DNA of 64,000 bases, taken from Novosphingobium pentaromativorans US6-1. Lineage in GTDB: Bacteria; Pseudomonadota; Alphaproteobacteria; Sphingomonadales; Sphingomonadaceae. This document shows, piece by piece, positions 26,699 through 35,322 of the stretch. The stretch covers positions 1,505,501 to 1,569,500 of the forward strand of contig NZ_CP009291.1 in assembly GCF_000767465.1 (NCBI RefSeq), read 5' to 3'. Position 1 is the stretch's first letter, and each line of letters starts with the position of its first letter. The notes beneath the pieces were generated by a model. That model ran no database searches, was not told the DNA's origin, and saw nothing but the letters and a program-made list of their open reading frames with translations. The position numbers and the translations under genes were made by a program.

Positions 26699-27333
26699 GC
26701 AAGCTCGTCCTCCCCGCAACCCTGCTTGCAGTGCTGCTCTGCCCTGCCGAGGTGCTAGCGCGCGACTATGGCCAGCGCGGCACGGTGTTTCCCGTGATCG
26801 AGCGCGACCTCCTCGAACAGATCCATTCGCGCCTGACTCATATGGAACGTTCGGGCGAGACCGCGCGACTCAATGAAGACCTGAAGCGCCGCACGATCGC
26901 GCGGGTGGGCCGGCCCGATCCCGTCGCCGGGATCGTCCGGGCCAGCGAAGCGCGGCGCTGGCACTTCGATCCGACGATTACGCTCGCTGCCGATATCCGC
27001 GGGGCAAAAGGCGAGCTGATCCATGCCGCTGGCACGAGGGTCAATCCGCTCGACAGCGTCGGCCTTCGCGCCGATCTCCTGTTCCTCGACGGCGACGATC
27101 CAGACCAGCTCACCTGGGCGCTCAAGCAGGACGCCAATGCCAAGCTGATCCTGATGAAGGGCGCGCCGCTCGAGCTGATGAAGGCTCAGCAGCGCCGCTT
27201 CTATTTCGACCAGGGCGGCAAGCTCACCGAAAGGTTCGGGATCAGGTCGGTGCCCGCACGCGTGCGCCAGCAGGGCCGCCTGCTCGAGGTCAGCGAAATC
27301 GCGCTGCCACCGAAAAGGAGGACAGCCCAATGA
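26695..27333 (+). CDS. traW: TraW periplasmic pilus-assembly protein
   Basis: The product is 212 aa, start GTG 26695. A signal peptide ends VLARDYG, followed by RDYGQRGTVFPVIERDLLEQI, the TraW signature, and the thioredoxin-like segment FLDGDDPDQLTWAL ... FYFDQGGKLTERFGIRSVPA. In F, TraW works with TrbC and TraU. It overlaps traU (ATGA). Confidence 0.93.
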   Translation: MSKLVLPATLLAVLLCPAEVLARDYGQRGTVFPVIERDLLEQIHSRLTHMERSGETARLNEDLKRRTIARVGRPDPVAGIVRASEARRWHFDPTITLAADIRGAKGELIHAAGTRVNPLDSVGLRADLLFLDGDDPDQLTWALKQDANAKLILMKGAPLELMKAQQRRFYFDQGGKLTERFGIRSVPARVRQQGRLLEVSEIALPPKRRTAQ

Positions 27334-28349
27334 CGCACTTAAGAAAGCTGGCGCTCATGCTGGCCGCCATTCTTGGTCTAGCGACCGCAACGCCCGCCAT
27401 GGCCGATGCCGGTCCGGGACGCTGCACCGGCAGCTTCGTCAACCCGATCACCGACATCTGCTGGTCGTGCCTGTTCCCGATCTCCATCGGCGGGCTGGAC
27501 ATCTGGCCGTCGAGCCGGCCCGATCCCGACAACCCCGATCTGCCGGTGTGCCTGTGCGGTCTGAGGCCCGGGATCGCCATGGGCTTCTGGGAGCCCGTTC
27601 GGCTTGCCGATGTCAGCATGAAGCCGTGGTGCTTCGTGAACCTCGGCGGCATGAAACTCGATCCGGGCTTCGATATCGGCTTCCGCTCGATCTCGGGTCC
27701 ATCGGCGGTGGGCGGCGCGAGCCAGTATTATTCGAGCTGGCATGTCCATTGGTATGCCTATCCGCTGATCTACTGGATGGAGATCGTCGCCGATTTCCTG
27801 TGCCTGGAATCGGGCTCGATCGACATTCTCTACATCTCCGAGATCGATCCGCTGTGGCAGGATTCCGAGCTCACCGCGATCATCAACCCTGAGGCCGTGC
27901 TCTTCGCCAACCCGCTGGCGCTCGCTGCCTGTGCGGCCGACTGCGTCGCCTCGACCGCGAAGCTGCCGATCGACGAGATGTTCTGGTGCGCGGGCTGCCA
28001 GGGTTCGATGTATCCGATGAACGGCAACGTCTCGGCCTCGATCGGGCACGTCCAGGCCTCGCGGCTCGTGCTCTCGCGCTTTGCTTACAAGCTCCACCGC
28101 GAACTCGTCTCGTGGGGGACGATGGGGTCCAAGGGCCTGTGCGGCAAATACCTGATGCCGGTGATGCGCAAGCAGCAATACCGCTTCCAGGCCACCAACC
28201 CCTACCCGGCGACCTCGGGCCGTTACGCCTGCCCGCCCGTCGGCGCCTCCACCACCTTTCAATCGGCCGGACAGGTCATCCCCGCTATCGGTGAAGACAT
28301 GGGATACCTCGTCTGGCGCAAGCGGAACTGCTGCGCGCGAGCGCCGTGA
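27330..28349 (+). CDS. traU: TraU conjugative DNA-transfer protein
   Basis: The product is 339 aa with a signal peptide ending AMADAG. It is Cys-rich: FVNPITDICWSCLFPISIGG, WCFVNLGG, CAADC and FWCAGCQGSMYPMNG match TraU (PF06834). The end GYLVWRKRNCC is the usual family terminus, so the gene is complete and not split by the group II intron that begins about 20 bp downstream. TraU is exported and needed for DNA transfer. Confidence 0.95.
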   Translation: MTHLRKLALMLAAILGLATATPAMADAGPGRCTGSFVNPITDICWSCLFPISIGGLDIWPSSRPDPDNPDLPVCLCGLRPGIAMGFWEPVRLADVSMKPWCFVNLGGMKLDPGFDIGFRSISGPSAVGGASQYYSSWHVHWYAYPLIYWMEIVADFLCLESGSIDILYISEIDPLWQDSELTAIINPEAVLFANPLALAACAADCVASTAKLPIDEMFWCAGCQGSMYPMNGNVSASIGHVQASRLVLSRFAYKLHRELVSWGTMGSKGLCGKYLMPVMRKQQYRFQATNPYPATSGRYACPPVGASTTFQSAGQVIPAIGEDMGYLVWRKRNCCARAP

Positions 28350-28356
28350 CGGCGCA

Positions 28357-28395
28357 GAAAGGAAATATGTATGTAATACAACAACATATCCTTTC
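28357..28395 (+). repeat. Hairpin spanning the putative 5' splice junction
   Basis: GAAAGGAAATATGT (28357-28370) pairs with ACATATCCTTTC (28384-28395), 12 bp with a two-A bulge. The left arm contains the presumed trbC ribosome binding site (AAAGGA) and 5' exon end. It may reflect exon-binding complementarity or an RNA switch. The structure is drawn by eye. Confidence 0.5.
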
Positions 28396-30562
28396 ATCGT
28401 CTTGCTGACGAATGACCGGTGGCTGCGATGCCACCCCACCCGGCGGAAGGAGTCGGGGCGGAAGGGGGTCTCCAAGGTTTGCCGCGTTCCGGCGGTCGGC
28501 CTCAGAGCAGGAGACCTGAACTGTACCGGATGCGGCCCGTCAGCCGCAGGCCGGGCTACCACAGGATCTATGGTGAGATACAAGCGAATGACGTGTCTGA
28601 AGCCTCTTTATTTACAGTTGAACTCCCGATCACCTGACGGGGTGGGGAAATCGCGGTGTGAACCGGTTGGCGTGTTGCGCTGCCTTCTGGTGGGTGCTCG
28701 CAGAGCACTCGTGTGCGGGTCGTCCTTTCTTGTCCGCACGCCCGAGCCGCAAGGGGTTAAGCGTCGCACCTACGGGTCCAAGGTTGATCGTCGGAACACG
28801 GGAACCATCATCGCCCGCCTGCTTCGGAGCAGGCTATCCGCGGAGACCGGGGATGGGCGCTGGTGGGGCGGAGCCTGCGTAGTAGTCCGAGGGCGGGAAA
28901 GCCGTCCACATGGCGAAGGCAGGCAGGAAGCCGGTGGGCTGTCATGACGGAGGAACTACCAGTGGACTCTGGTAATCAGGCCGCACAGGTCTGGCTCCTC
29001 GGCGTTCAGCGAAAGCTCTACCAGTGGAGTCGGGAACACCCCGAAGAACCATACTGCGACTTGTGGAATTGGGTAACCGATCCCCGCAATCTGCAGATGG
29101 CCTGGAAAACGATTGCCGGTAATCGCGGCAAGCGCACTCCGGGAGTCGACGGGGAGACCGTAGCGAGAATTGCATCCGGTATTGGTGCCATGGAATTTCT
29201 GCGGAAGCTTCGCGAGGAGCTTCGGTCGGGCGGCTACCGCCCGTCCCCTGCACGCAGGAAATGGATCGCCAAGCCGGGCAAACCGGGGAAGTTCCGACCC
29301 CTCGGTATCCCTACAGTCAAGGATCGCGTGGTGCAGTGCGCGGTCAAGCAAGTACTGGAGCCGATCTTCGAGGCCCGGTTCTGGCCAGTCTCTTACGGGT
29401 TCCGGCCCGGACGGGGCAGTCAGGCCTGCCTTGAACATATCCGTGTGACCATCCAGTCGCGGGGCAGACCTGCGGCTGACGGTCGCCGACACAAAGCGCC
29501 GTACCAATGGGTAATCGAAGGCGACATTGAGGGCTGCTTCGACAATATCGGACATCACCCGCTGATGGAACGCGTGCGCCACGGCGTCGCGGACCGCAAG
29601 GTGAACCGGTTGCTCGTGCAGTTCCTCAAGGCCGGGGTTCTCGAGGATGTTTCGTACAGCCCGACAGACACCGGCACGCCGCAAGGTGGAGTGCTCTCAC
29701 CGCTGCTGGCCAACATCGCGCTTGGCGTGATCGAGGAACGGTATCGGGACTGGGTAAAACGCCCCGAGGACCCACAGCTGAAATCCGATGGGATAAGGCT
29801 GGCGGCAATCAGGCGCGACAAGGATCGCAAGGCCGGGCGACCGGTCTTCTATCCCGTCCGCTATGCCGATGACTTCCTGATCTTCGTGTCGGGAACGGAA
29901 GCTGACGCTCTTGCCGAAAAGCAGGCGCTGGCAACCTACCTGCACGAAGCGATGGGTCTGACGCTCTCGCCCGAGAAGACGCGCATCACCGCGCTGACCG
30001 AGGGCTGTCGATTCCTTGGATGCCGCGTGAGGCTCAAATGGGACAAGCGGTTCGGGCTGCACGCCCGCATCGAAATCCCGCGCGAGCCGATCAACGGATT
30101 CAGGATACGGGTAAATCAACTGGCCCGACGGCAGACGCTTCGGCGTTCGCTCAAGGCCATGCTTCAGGAACTCAATCCATACCTTCGCGGGTGGTCTGCC
30201 TACTACCGCTACTGCGTGGGGGCGAAGTCGATCTTCGCCAGTCTCGACTGGCATGTGCGGCAACGTCTCTGGCTGTGGCTGCGGGCCAAGCACAAACGTG
30301 TCCCCGGGAGGAAAATCGCATCGTGGCGCAGGCCGGGCATCGCCCATCCGGGCAGCAAGGTCTGGGCTGAAGGCAGCACGGAGCAATTCTTGATGAGCTA
30401 CGTGCCAGTTCGGAGGTTCGATCTCAAATGGATGAAGAAACCCGAGTACGCCAAGGCTTCTGGAGAGCCGGATGCACAACGAAAGGTGCACGTCCGGTTC
30501 GGAGAGAAGGCGTGGGAAACTGGGCGTGGAGACACGCCGCAGCGCCCACGTCTTACTCTACT
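28369..30562 (+). mobile_element. Group II intron between traU and trbC
   Basis: The interval contains a maturase gene, a structured 5' region (about 575 bp before the ORF, with the domain I-like blocks CTGCGTAGTAGTCCGAGG and CCACATGGCGAAGGCAGG near 28875-28925) and a domain V at its 3' end. The 5' end is set at GTATG 28369 by reasoning that removal restores AAAGGAAATAT next to ATGAAC. GTATG differs from the usual GTGYG, so this boundary is uncertain by some bases. The 3' end lies within CTACTAT at 30559-30564. It is inserted in the sense orientation of the operon. Confidence 0.8.
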
Positions 30563-30566
30563 ATGA
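28944..30566 (+). CDS. ltrA: Group II intron reverse transcriptase/maturase
   Basis: The product is 540 aa from ATG 28944. RT blocks: PLGIPTVKDRVVQCAVKQVL (about 119-138), GDIEGCFDNI (193-202), GTPQGGVLSPLLANI (244-258) and YADD at 307-310. The maturase X/GIIM domain follows (about 400-451, LNPYLRGWSAYYRYC). No HNH endonuclease domain is present. The usual C-terminal end would be near VPVRRFDLKWMKKP (about 500). About 40 further residues are translated from ribozyme domains V-VI, and the stop TGA overlaps trbC ATG. It promotes splicing and retrohoming of its intron. Confidence 0.95.
   Translation: MTEELPVDSGNQAAQVWLLGVQRKLYQWSREHPEEPYCDLWNWVTDPRNLQMAWKTIAGNRGKRTPGVDGETVARIASGIGAMEFLRKLREELRSGGYRPSPARRKWIAKPGKPGKFRPLGIPTVKDRVVQCAVKQVLEPIFEARFWPVSYGFRPGRGSQACLEHIRVTIQSRGRPAADGRRHKAPYQWVIEGDIEGCFDNIGHHPLMERVRHGVADRKVNRLLVQFLKAGVLEDVSYSPTDTGTPQGGVLSPLLANIALGVIEERYRDWVKRPEDPQLKSDGIRLAAIRRDKDRKAGRPVFYPVRYADDFLIFVSGTEADALAEKQALATYLHEAMGLTLSPEKTRITALTEGCRFLGCRVRLKWDKRFGLHARIEIPREPINGFRIRVNQLARRQTLRRSLKAMLQELNPYLRGWSAYYRYCVGAKSIFASLDWHVRQRLWLWLRAKHKRVPGRKIASWRRPGIAHPGSKVWAEGSTEQFLMSYVPVRRFDLKWMKKPEYAKASGEPDAQRKVHVRFGEKAWETGRGDTPQRPRLTLL
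30465..30500 (+). ncRNA. Group II intron domain V
   Basis: A 36-nt hairpin: GAGCCGGA pairs with TCCGGTTC (one G-U), a two-base CG bulge, an upper stem TGCAC/GTGCA, and a GAAA tetraloop. The catalytic AGC triad lies at 30466-30468. This is the diagnostic catalytic core. A longer imperfect hairpin (about 30508-30550) that follows is the probable domain VI with the branch-point A. Confidence 0.88.
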
Positions 30567-31315
30567 ACAAACACCTCCTTCTTTTGCCCGTCGGCCTTGC
30601 CGTCACCCTCGGTGGCCTCGCTCTCGCCCAGAGCGCGCCCGAAGGCATCGATCTCGAAGCGATCCGCGAGCGTGCGGCCGAACACGCCGACGATGCGCAG
30701 GCGCTCAGCACCAATGTCCGCCAGCGCGCCGAGGCGCTGACCGAGGACGCACAGACTATCCAGGCGCAAGCGCAGGCCAATCGCGCAGCCTATGCGGACA
30801 GCATCGAGGCAATCGAGACAAACGCCGTCCTCGACTTCGACGCGATGATCGCGGGGCAAGCCGCCGCCGAGAAGGCATCGCTCGGGGGAGCCCCCCGCTT
30901 CATTGCCTTTGCCAGCCTGTCGATGCCGCCCGAGGCGCTGAAAGTACTGGTCCACGACATGACCAGGGCAGGAGGCGTCACCGTGCTGCGCGGCTTCCCG
31001 CAAGGAAACAGCGAGGCGTTCAAGAAGCGCCTGGCTGCCATCTGGAGCACCCGCGACGAAGCCGGCTCGCTCGGCATTGATCCAAGGCTGTTCCGCGCGT
31101 TCAAAATCGAGGCCGCACCGAGCTTCGTCATGCTGAGCACTGAGTTCAGTCCCTGCGACGGGTTCGATTGCACCAGCGAGGTGCCGCCGCACGACCGCAT
31201 CGCCGGCAACATCAGCGTGGGAGAAGTCCTCGAGACCTTTGTCTCGGGCAAGGGTCCGGGTGCCGAGCTTGCTCGCCTCCATCTGCGCCAGCTCTCCAGG
31301 GAGGAACGGCCATGA
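30563..31315 (+). CDS. trbC: TrbC F-type pilus-assembly protein
   Basis: The product is 250 aa from ATG 30563. A signal peptide (ends LALAQ), an acidic coiled-coil-like region (about 30-80) and the TrbC domain (PF09673; FIAFASLSMPPEALKVLVHDM, GGVTVLRGFPQG, IEAAPSFVML) are present. No ribosome site is recognisable in front of it because intron domain VI occupies that position; AAAGGA lies beyond the far side of the intron. Translation thus needs splicing, or coupling to the maturase frame that stops in its ATGA. It overlaps traN (ATGA). Confidence 0.92.
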   Translation: MNKHLLLLPVGLAVTLGGLALAQSAPEGIDLEAIRERAAEHADDAQALSTNVRQRAEALTEDAQTIQAQAQANRAAYADSIEAIETNAVLDFDAMIAGQAAAEKASLGGAPRFIAFASLSMPPEALKVLVHDMTRAGGVTVLRGFPQGNSEAFKKRLAAIWSTRDEAGSLGIDPRLFRAFKIEAAPSFVMLSTEFSPCDGFDCTSEVPPHDRIAGNISVGEVLETFVSGKGPGAELARLHLRQLSREERP

Positions 31316-33045
31316 CCGGCAGAACCCTCGCCAGTATCCTTGCCGCACTCGTCGCCCTCACAAGCGCGGCTTCCATTCACGCCCAGACCCGCGATGCAGC
31401 AAGGGCCGACGGCAAGGACTTTGCCACCGAGCTGCTGGGCGAAGCGCGCGACGCCGCAACGACCAATCCCGACGCGGCGCGCGTTCCCAATTTCGATCCG
31501 CAGGCGACGCGCGACCTGCAGGATCTTGCGCGCGATCCCGACCAGATCGAGGCCCGCGGACGCAGCGCTGCCACGACCAGCACGCCGACGCGGACCATCC
31601 GCGACAGCATTGCCAATCGCGCAAGGTTCGAGCCGAACGAGATCGAGGACGTGATTGCCCGCAGCCTCGCGATCAACGAGACGCCGCTCGACTACACCAG
31701 CGGCATGGCAATTTCGGGCAGCCAGGGATCGTGCGTTCCGCTGCCGCCTGGTTCGGGGTCGGCGGGCACCTACACCGCCACCTGCAATACAGGCACACGG
31801 ATCGATCAGTCGCTTGGCCAATGCACGGTCCCGCTCGTCGCCAAGGTCAGCCAGCAACCGCAGTATCATTACCTTTGCAGCCCATTGGGCAGCTTCAACC
31901 TGTCAGGTGAGCCGGATTGCGAAGAGTTTTCGGGCGCTCTTTGCCGGGTGACCGGACACCGGGACGGTCCTTGCCTACAGTGGGGTTGGTCCGGCGGTCG
32001 CAAATGGTGCACCGAGCCGGGCGATCCGATTACCGAGCTGACCTGCGACGAACAGGTCGCGGGGCAGACGCCCTACCGCATCGCCACGGCGACCACCGTC
32101 ACAACGACCCCTGACGATAGCCAGTGCACAGGTCTTGCGGGCGATAGCGATTGTACGCTCGATGCCGAGATCTGCACCGATGCCGATCCGCAGACCCGCG
32201 TGGTCGATGGCGTCGCTGTCACACGCCCCTGCTGGGAATGGCAACGCAGCTACACCTGCATCGCCCGCGAAGCGGCGACCGACTGCTCCGACATCGAAAG
32301 CCAGAGCACCTGCCGCTTTGTCCGTGAGGAATGCCTTACCGACGAAGACCCCTGCGAGACCTGGGAGCGCATCTACGAGTGCCCGCTTCCCGGTACCGAC
32401 AGTTCCACCCAGTATGTGTGCGACGGCGATGTCTATTGCATCGACGGCAGCTGCGAGACGATCGAGCGCACCGCGAACGACGAGTTCAAGGATGCCGTCA
32501 CCGCGCTCCATGCGATGGACGAGGCCCGCGGCCAGTTCGATCCCGAGTCGCTGACGCTGTTTCGCGGCACGCGCAACACCTGCTCCTCCAAGGTTTTCGG
32601 CGTGCTCAACTGCTGCAAGGGCAAGGGCTTCCCGCTCATCCCCGGCATCAGCCTGCTGGTCGCGCTCGGCTGCAACCGCGAAGAAGTGCTGCTCCACGAA
32701 CGCGATGCGCAGGGACTGTGCGCCTATGTCGGGACCTATTGTTCGGACAAGTTCCTCGGCGTCTGCCTGACCAAGAAGAAGGTCTACTGCTGCTTTGAGA
32801 GCAAGCTCTCGCGGATCCTGCAGGAAAAGGGCCGGCACCAGCTGCCCAAGCCCTGGGACAACCCTAAGGAAGAGCAGTGCGAGGGGTTTACCCTCGACGA
32901 GTTCGCCCGGCTCGACCTCAGCCAGATGGATTTCAGCGAGGTCTATGCCGAGTTCACCGACGCTGCACGGCTCCCTGACGAGCTCGAGACCAGCATCCTC
33001 ATCCAGCAGAAAATCGAAGACTATTACGCAAGGAGTGGCCAATGA
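31312..33045 (+). CDS. traN: TraN mating-pair stabilisation protein
   Basis: The product is 577 aa from ATG 31312. A signal peptide (ends IHAQ) precedes a very Cys-rich body with repeats such as CWEWQRSYTCIAR and CETWERIYECPL, and a C-terminal region NTCSSKVFGVLNCCKGKGF ... CLTKKKVYCCFESKLSRILQ typical of TraN (PF06986). It is an outer-membrane adhesin recognising recipient cells. Its many disulfides fit the DsbC-like protein and CxxC TraF of the operon. Confidence 0.95.
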   Translation: MTGRTLASILAALVALTSAASIHAQTRDAARADGKDFATELLGEARDAATTNPDAARVPNFDPQATRDLQDLARDPDQIEARGRSAATTSTPTRTIRDSIANRARFEPNEIEDVIARSLAINETPLDYTSGMAISGSQGSCVPLPPGSGSAGTYTATCNTGTRIDQSLGQCTVPLVAKVSQQPQYHYLCSPLGSFNLSGEPDCEEFSGALCRVTGHRDGPCLQWGWSGGRKWCTEPGDPITELTCDEQVAGQTPYRIATATTVTTTPDDSQCTGLAGDSDCTLDAEICTDADPQTRVVDGVAVTRPCWEWQRSYTCIAREAATDCSDIESQSTCRFVREECLTDEDPCETWERIYECPLPGTDSSTQYVCDGDVYCIDGSCETIERTANDEFKDAVTALHAMDEARGQFDPESLTLFRGTRNTCSSKVFGVLNCCKGKGFPLIPGISLLVALGCNREEVLLHERDAQGLCAYVGTYCSDKFLGVCLTKKKVYCCFESKLSRILQEKGRHQLPKPWDNPKEEQCEGFTLDEFARLDLSQMDFSEVYAEFTDAARLPDELETSILIQQKIEDYYARSGQ

Positions 33046-33872
33046 CGCGCCGCCAATCACTGCTGATGCTGGCGCTCCCAGTATTGGCCATGTGTCTCGC
33101 TGCACTGCTCCCCGTTCGGGCAGTTGCGCAGGAAGCGCGCCAGGCAGAGCCAGCTGCCTCGGCAGACAGCCTCTACTGCGAGCAACGCAGGCTCGGCTAC
33201 TGGTTCTATTGCGTCAGGCCGGAGGCGAAAGCCGAGCCGCAGATGGCGCAGCCACCGGCCCAGGTAACCGCCACACAGGAACTCGACGCGGTCACGGGGG
33301 AACTGCGCGAACTCAAAGCGCGCGCGATCCTCTATCCGACGCCGGAAAACGTCACCGCCTATATCCGCTTCCAGCGTGCCCAGCTCGACCGGGCTTCGCT
33401 GTTCTCCGATGTCTGGCAGCGCGCGATCTGGCAGGATCCCGAGCTCGACTACACGCTCGAGAGACCGGTCGGCGCGCTCGCCAAGAAGCAATGGCAGGAC
33501 GCGCGCGCTGCCGAGCGCGATGCGGTGATGGCCAGGCTCTCCGAGCGCTATGGCCTGTTCTACTTCTTCGCCCAGACCTGCGGCGCGTGCGAAGTGATGA
33601 GCCCGATCGTGCGTTCAGTGGCGGACCGCTGGCATATCACTGTCCGGGCGATCTCGACCGATGGCGGACCGTCCCGTCACTTCCCCGACTACAAGGTCGA
33701 AAGCGGCCAGCGGCCGCGCATGGGGCTCGAACCCGGCATCACCCCGGCGCTCGTGCTGTGGGACAGCGTGGCCAGGCGCCCGATCCCGATCGGATACGGC
33801 GTGCTCTCGGCCGACGAGCTGCAGGACCGCATTTACCTCCTCACCTCGAAGGAAGCCGGACATGATTACTAG
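33042..33872 (+). CDS. traF: TraF (F-type) thioredoxin-like pilus-assembly protein
   Basis: The product is 276 aa with a signal peptide (about 1-28). The C-terminal thioredoxin-like domain includes FYFFAQTCGACEVMSPIV with CGAC at residues 180-183 and GITPALVLWD. Family PF13728. F TraF lacks CxxC, but many relatives keep it and may be redox active. It overlaps traN by 4 bp and traH by 11 bp. Confidence 0.93.
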   Translation: MTRRQSLLMLALPVLAMCLAALLPVRAVAQEARQAEPAASADSLYCEQRRLGYWFYCVRPEAKAEPQMAQPPAQVTATQELDAVTGELRELKARAILYPTPENVTAYIRFQRAQLDRASLFSDVWQRAIWQDPELDYTLERPVGALAKKQWQDARAAERDAVMARLSERYGLFYFFAQTCGACEVMSPIVRSVADRWHITVRAISTDGGPSRHFPDYKVESGQRPRMGLEPGITPALVLWDSVARRPIPIGYGVLSADELQDRIYLLTSKEAGHDY

Positions 33873-35310
33873 CATCCGCAATGCGGCACTCACTCTTGCC
33901 GCCGCCAGCATGGTCGCGTCCCCTCTGGCCGCGCCAGCATCAGCCAATGTCGGCGACAGCATGGACCGCTTCATGGACGACATGGGCGCTGCGGCCAATG
34001 TCACCGGGCCGAGCGCGTTCGAAGGACAGTCGGCGGGCTATTACAGCCTCGGCAATGTCTGGACGCGCTTCCCGCAGAAGACGACCAACATCGCCAATCT
34101 CCAGCTGCCGCGTGCCCGCGCTGGTTGCGGCGGTATCGATATCTTCGCCGGGTCGTTCTCCTTCATCAACGCGAGCGAGATGGTCGCGCTCTTGAAGGCC
34201 GTCGCGAACAATGCGGTGGGGTTCGCCTTTAGTTTGGCGATTGATACCGTCTGCCCCGAGTGCTCGAAGATCATGCAGGAGTTCAGCCAGAAGGCGCAGC
34301 TCATGAACAATCTCTCGATCAACTCCTGCGAGATGGCGCAGGGGCTGGTCGGCGGCGTCTGGCCCAAGGGCGATCTCGCCGACAAGGCAATCTGCGAAGC
34401 GATCGGCAATTCCGAAGGTATCTTTACCGACTATGCCGCCGCCAAACACGGCTGCGGGACGCGCGGCCAGCGCGCCTCGACCAACGAGGGTGCCGGCGCC
34501 GACTATGCCGACGTCAATCCCGGTGTGCCGCGCAATTACACCTGGCATGTTCTTAAGCAAAGCGCCTTCTTCAACCCCGGTGGCACATTCGACCGCGATC
34601 TTGCCGAATATGCGATGACGCTCATCGGCACGGTGATCTACGTGCCGCCCCGCGACGACGAGCCGGGCAAATTCGTACCTTTCGCAGGCGATGCCTCCTC
34701 GACGCTGGTGACCGCACTGCTCGACGGGACGCAGGGTCAGTCGGTGCGGGTGTTCCAGTGCGACGAGCCCGACCAGTGCCTCAACCCCACTTTCCAGCAG
34801 ATGAGCCTCACGAGCGCGAAAGCCATCCGGCCACGCGTTGCCCGGCTCATCGGCAGCATGGTGGAGGCGATCCGCAGCGATACCGCGATCGGCGACGAGG
34901 AGAAGGAGCTGCTCCAGGTGGCATCGGTGCCGCTCTACAAGATCCTCACCGTTCAGGCGGCCTATGGGCGCGGGATGGCAACCGACGACCGCGACACGCT
35001 GGCCGAGATCGCCAGCATCGATCTCCTCTATGCCATTCTCGAGCGTATCACCGCTGAGGCCGGACGCTCGATGGCGAGCTTCATTGCGGCCGATGAAGCC
35101 AAACTCGCGATCTGGCGCGCTCAGGTCGCCGAGGTCCGGTCAAGCCTCGCCCAGCGGCAAGCGACCGGACAGGCGCGGGTCTCGGCGATCATGCAGATCA
35201 TTGAGAAGACCGCGATGATCGAGAACATGCTCGCCGCTTCGATGTCGCCGTCGATGGCAGCCGCGCTCGACTGGTCCCGCGGGATGCAGTCCCGCTCCAT
35301 CGTTCCATAA
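33862..35310 (+). CDS. traH: TraH pilus-assembly protein
   Basis: The product is 482 aa from ATG 33862. A signal peptide (ends ASANVGD) and the TraH blocks GYYSLGNVWTRFP, RARAGCGGIDIFAGSFSFIN, INSCEMAQGLV and ILERITAEAGRSMASF are present (PF06122). It is periplasmic/outer-membrane and works with TraF. The start codon lies inside the traF end. Confidence 0.95.
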   Translation: MITSIRNAALTLAAASMVASPLAAPASANVGDSMDRFMDDMGAAANVTGPSAFEGQSAGYYSLGNVWTRFPQKTTNIANLQLPRARAGCGGIDIFAGSFSFINASEMVALLKAVANNAVGFAFSLAIDTVCPECSKIMQEFSQKAQLMNNLSINSCEMAQGLVGGVWPKGDLADKAICEAIGNSEGIFTDYAAAKHGCGTRGQRASTNEGAGADYADVNPGVPRNYTWHVLKQSAFFNPGGTFDRDLAEYAMTLIGTVIYVPPRDDEPGKFVPFAGDASSTLVTALLDGTQGQSVRVFQCDEPDQCLNPTFQQMSLTSAKAIRPRVARLIGSMVEAIRSDTAIGDEEKELLQVASVPLYKILTVQAAYGRGMATDDRDTLAEIASIDLLYAILERITAEAGRSMASFIAADEAKLAIWRAQVAEVRSSLAQRQATGQARVSAIMQIIEKTAMIENMLAASMSPSMAAALDWSRGMQSRSIVP

Positions 35311-35322
35311 GGGTCAGGCAGC

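Noticed and set aside
27330..28349. traU disrupted by the group II intron
   Set aside because: traU ends with its usual WRKRNCC terminus and a stop codon before the intron; it is intact.
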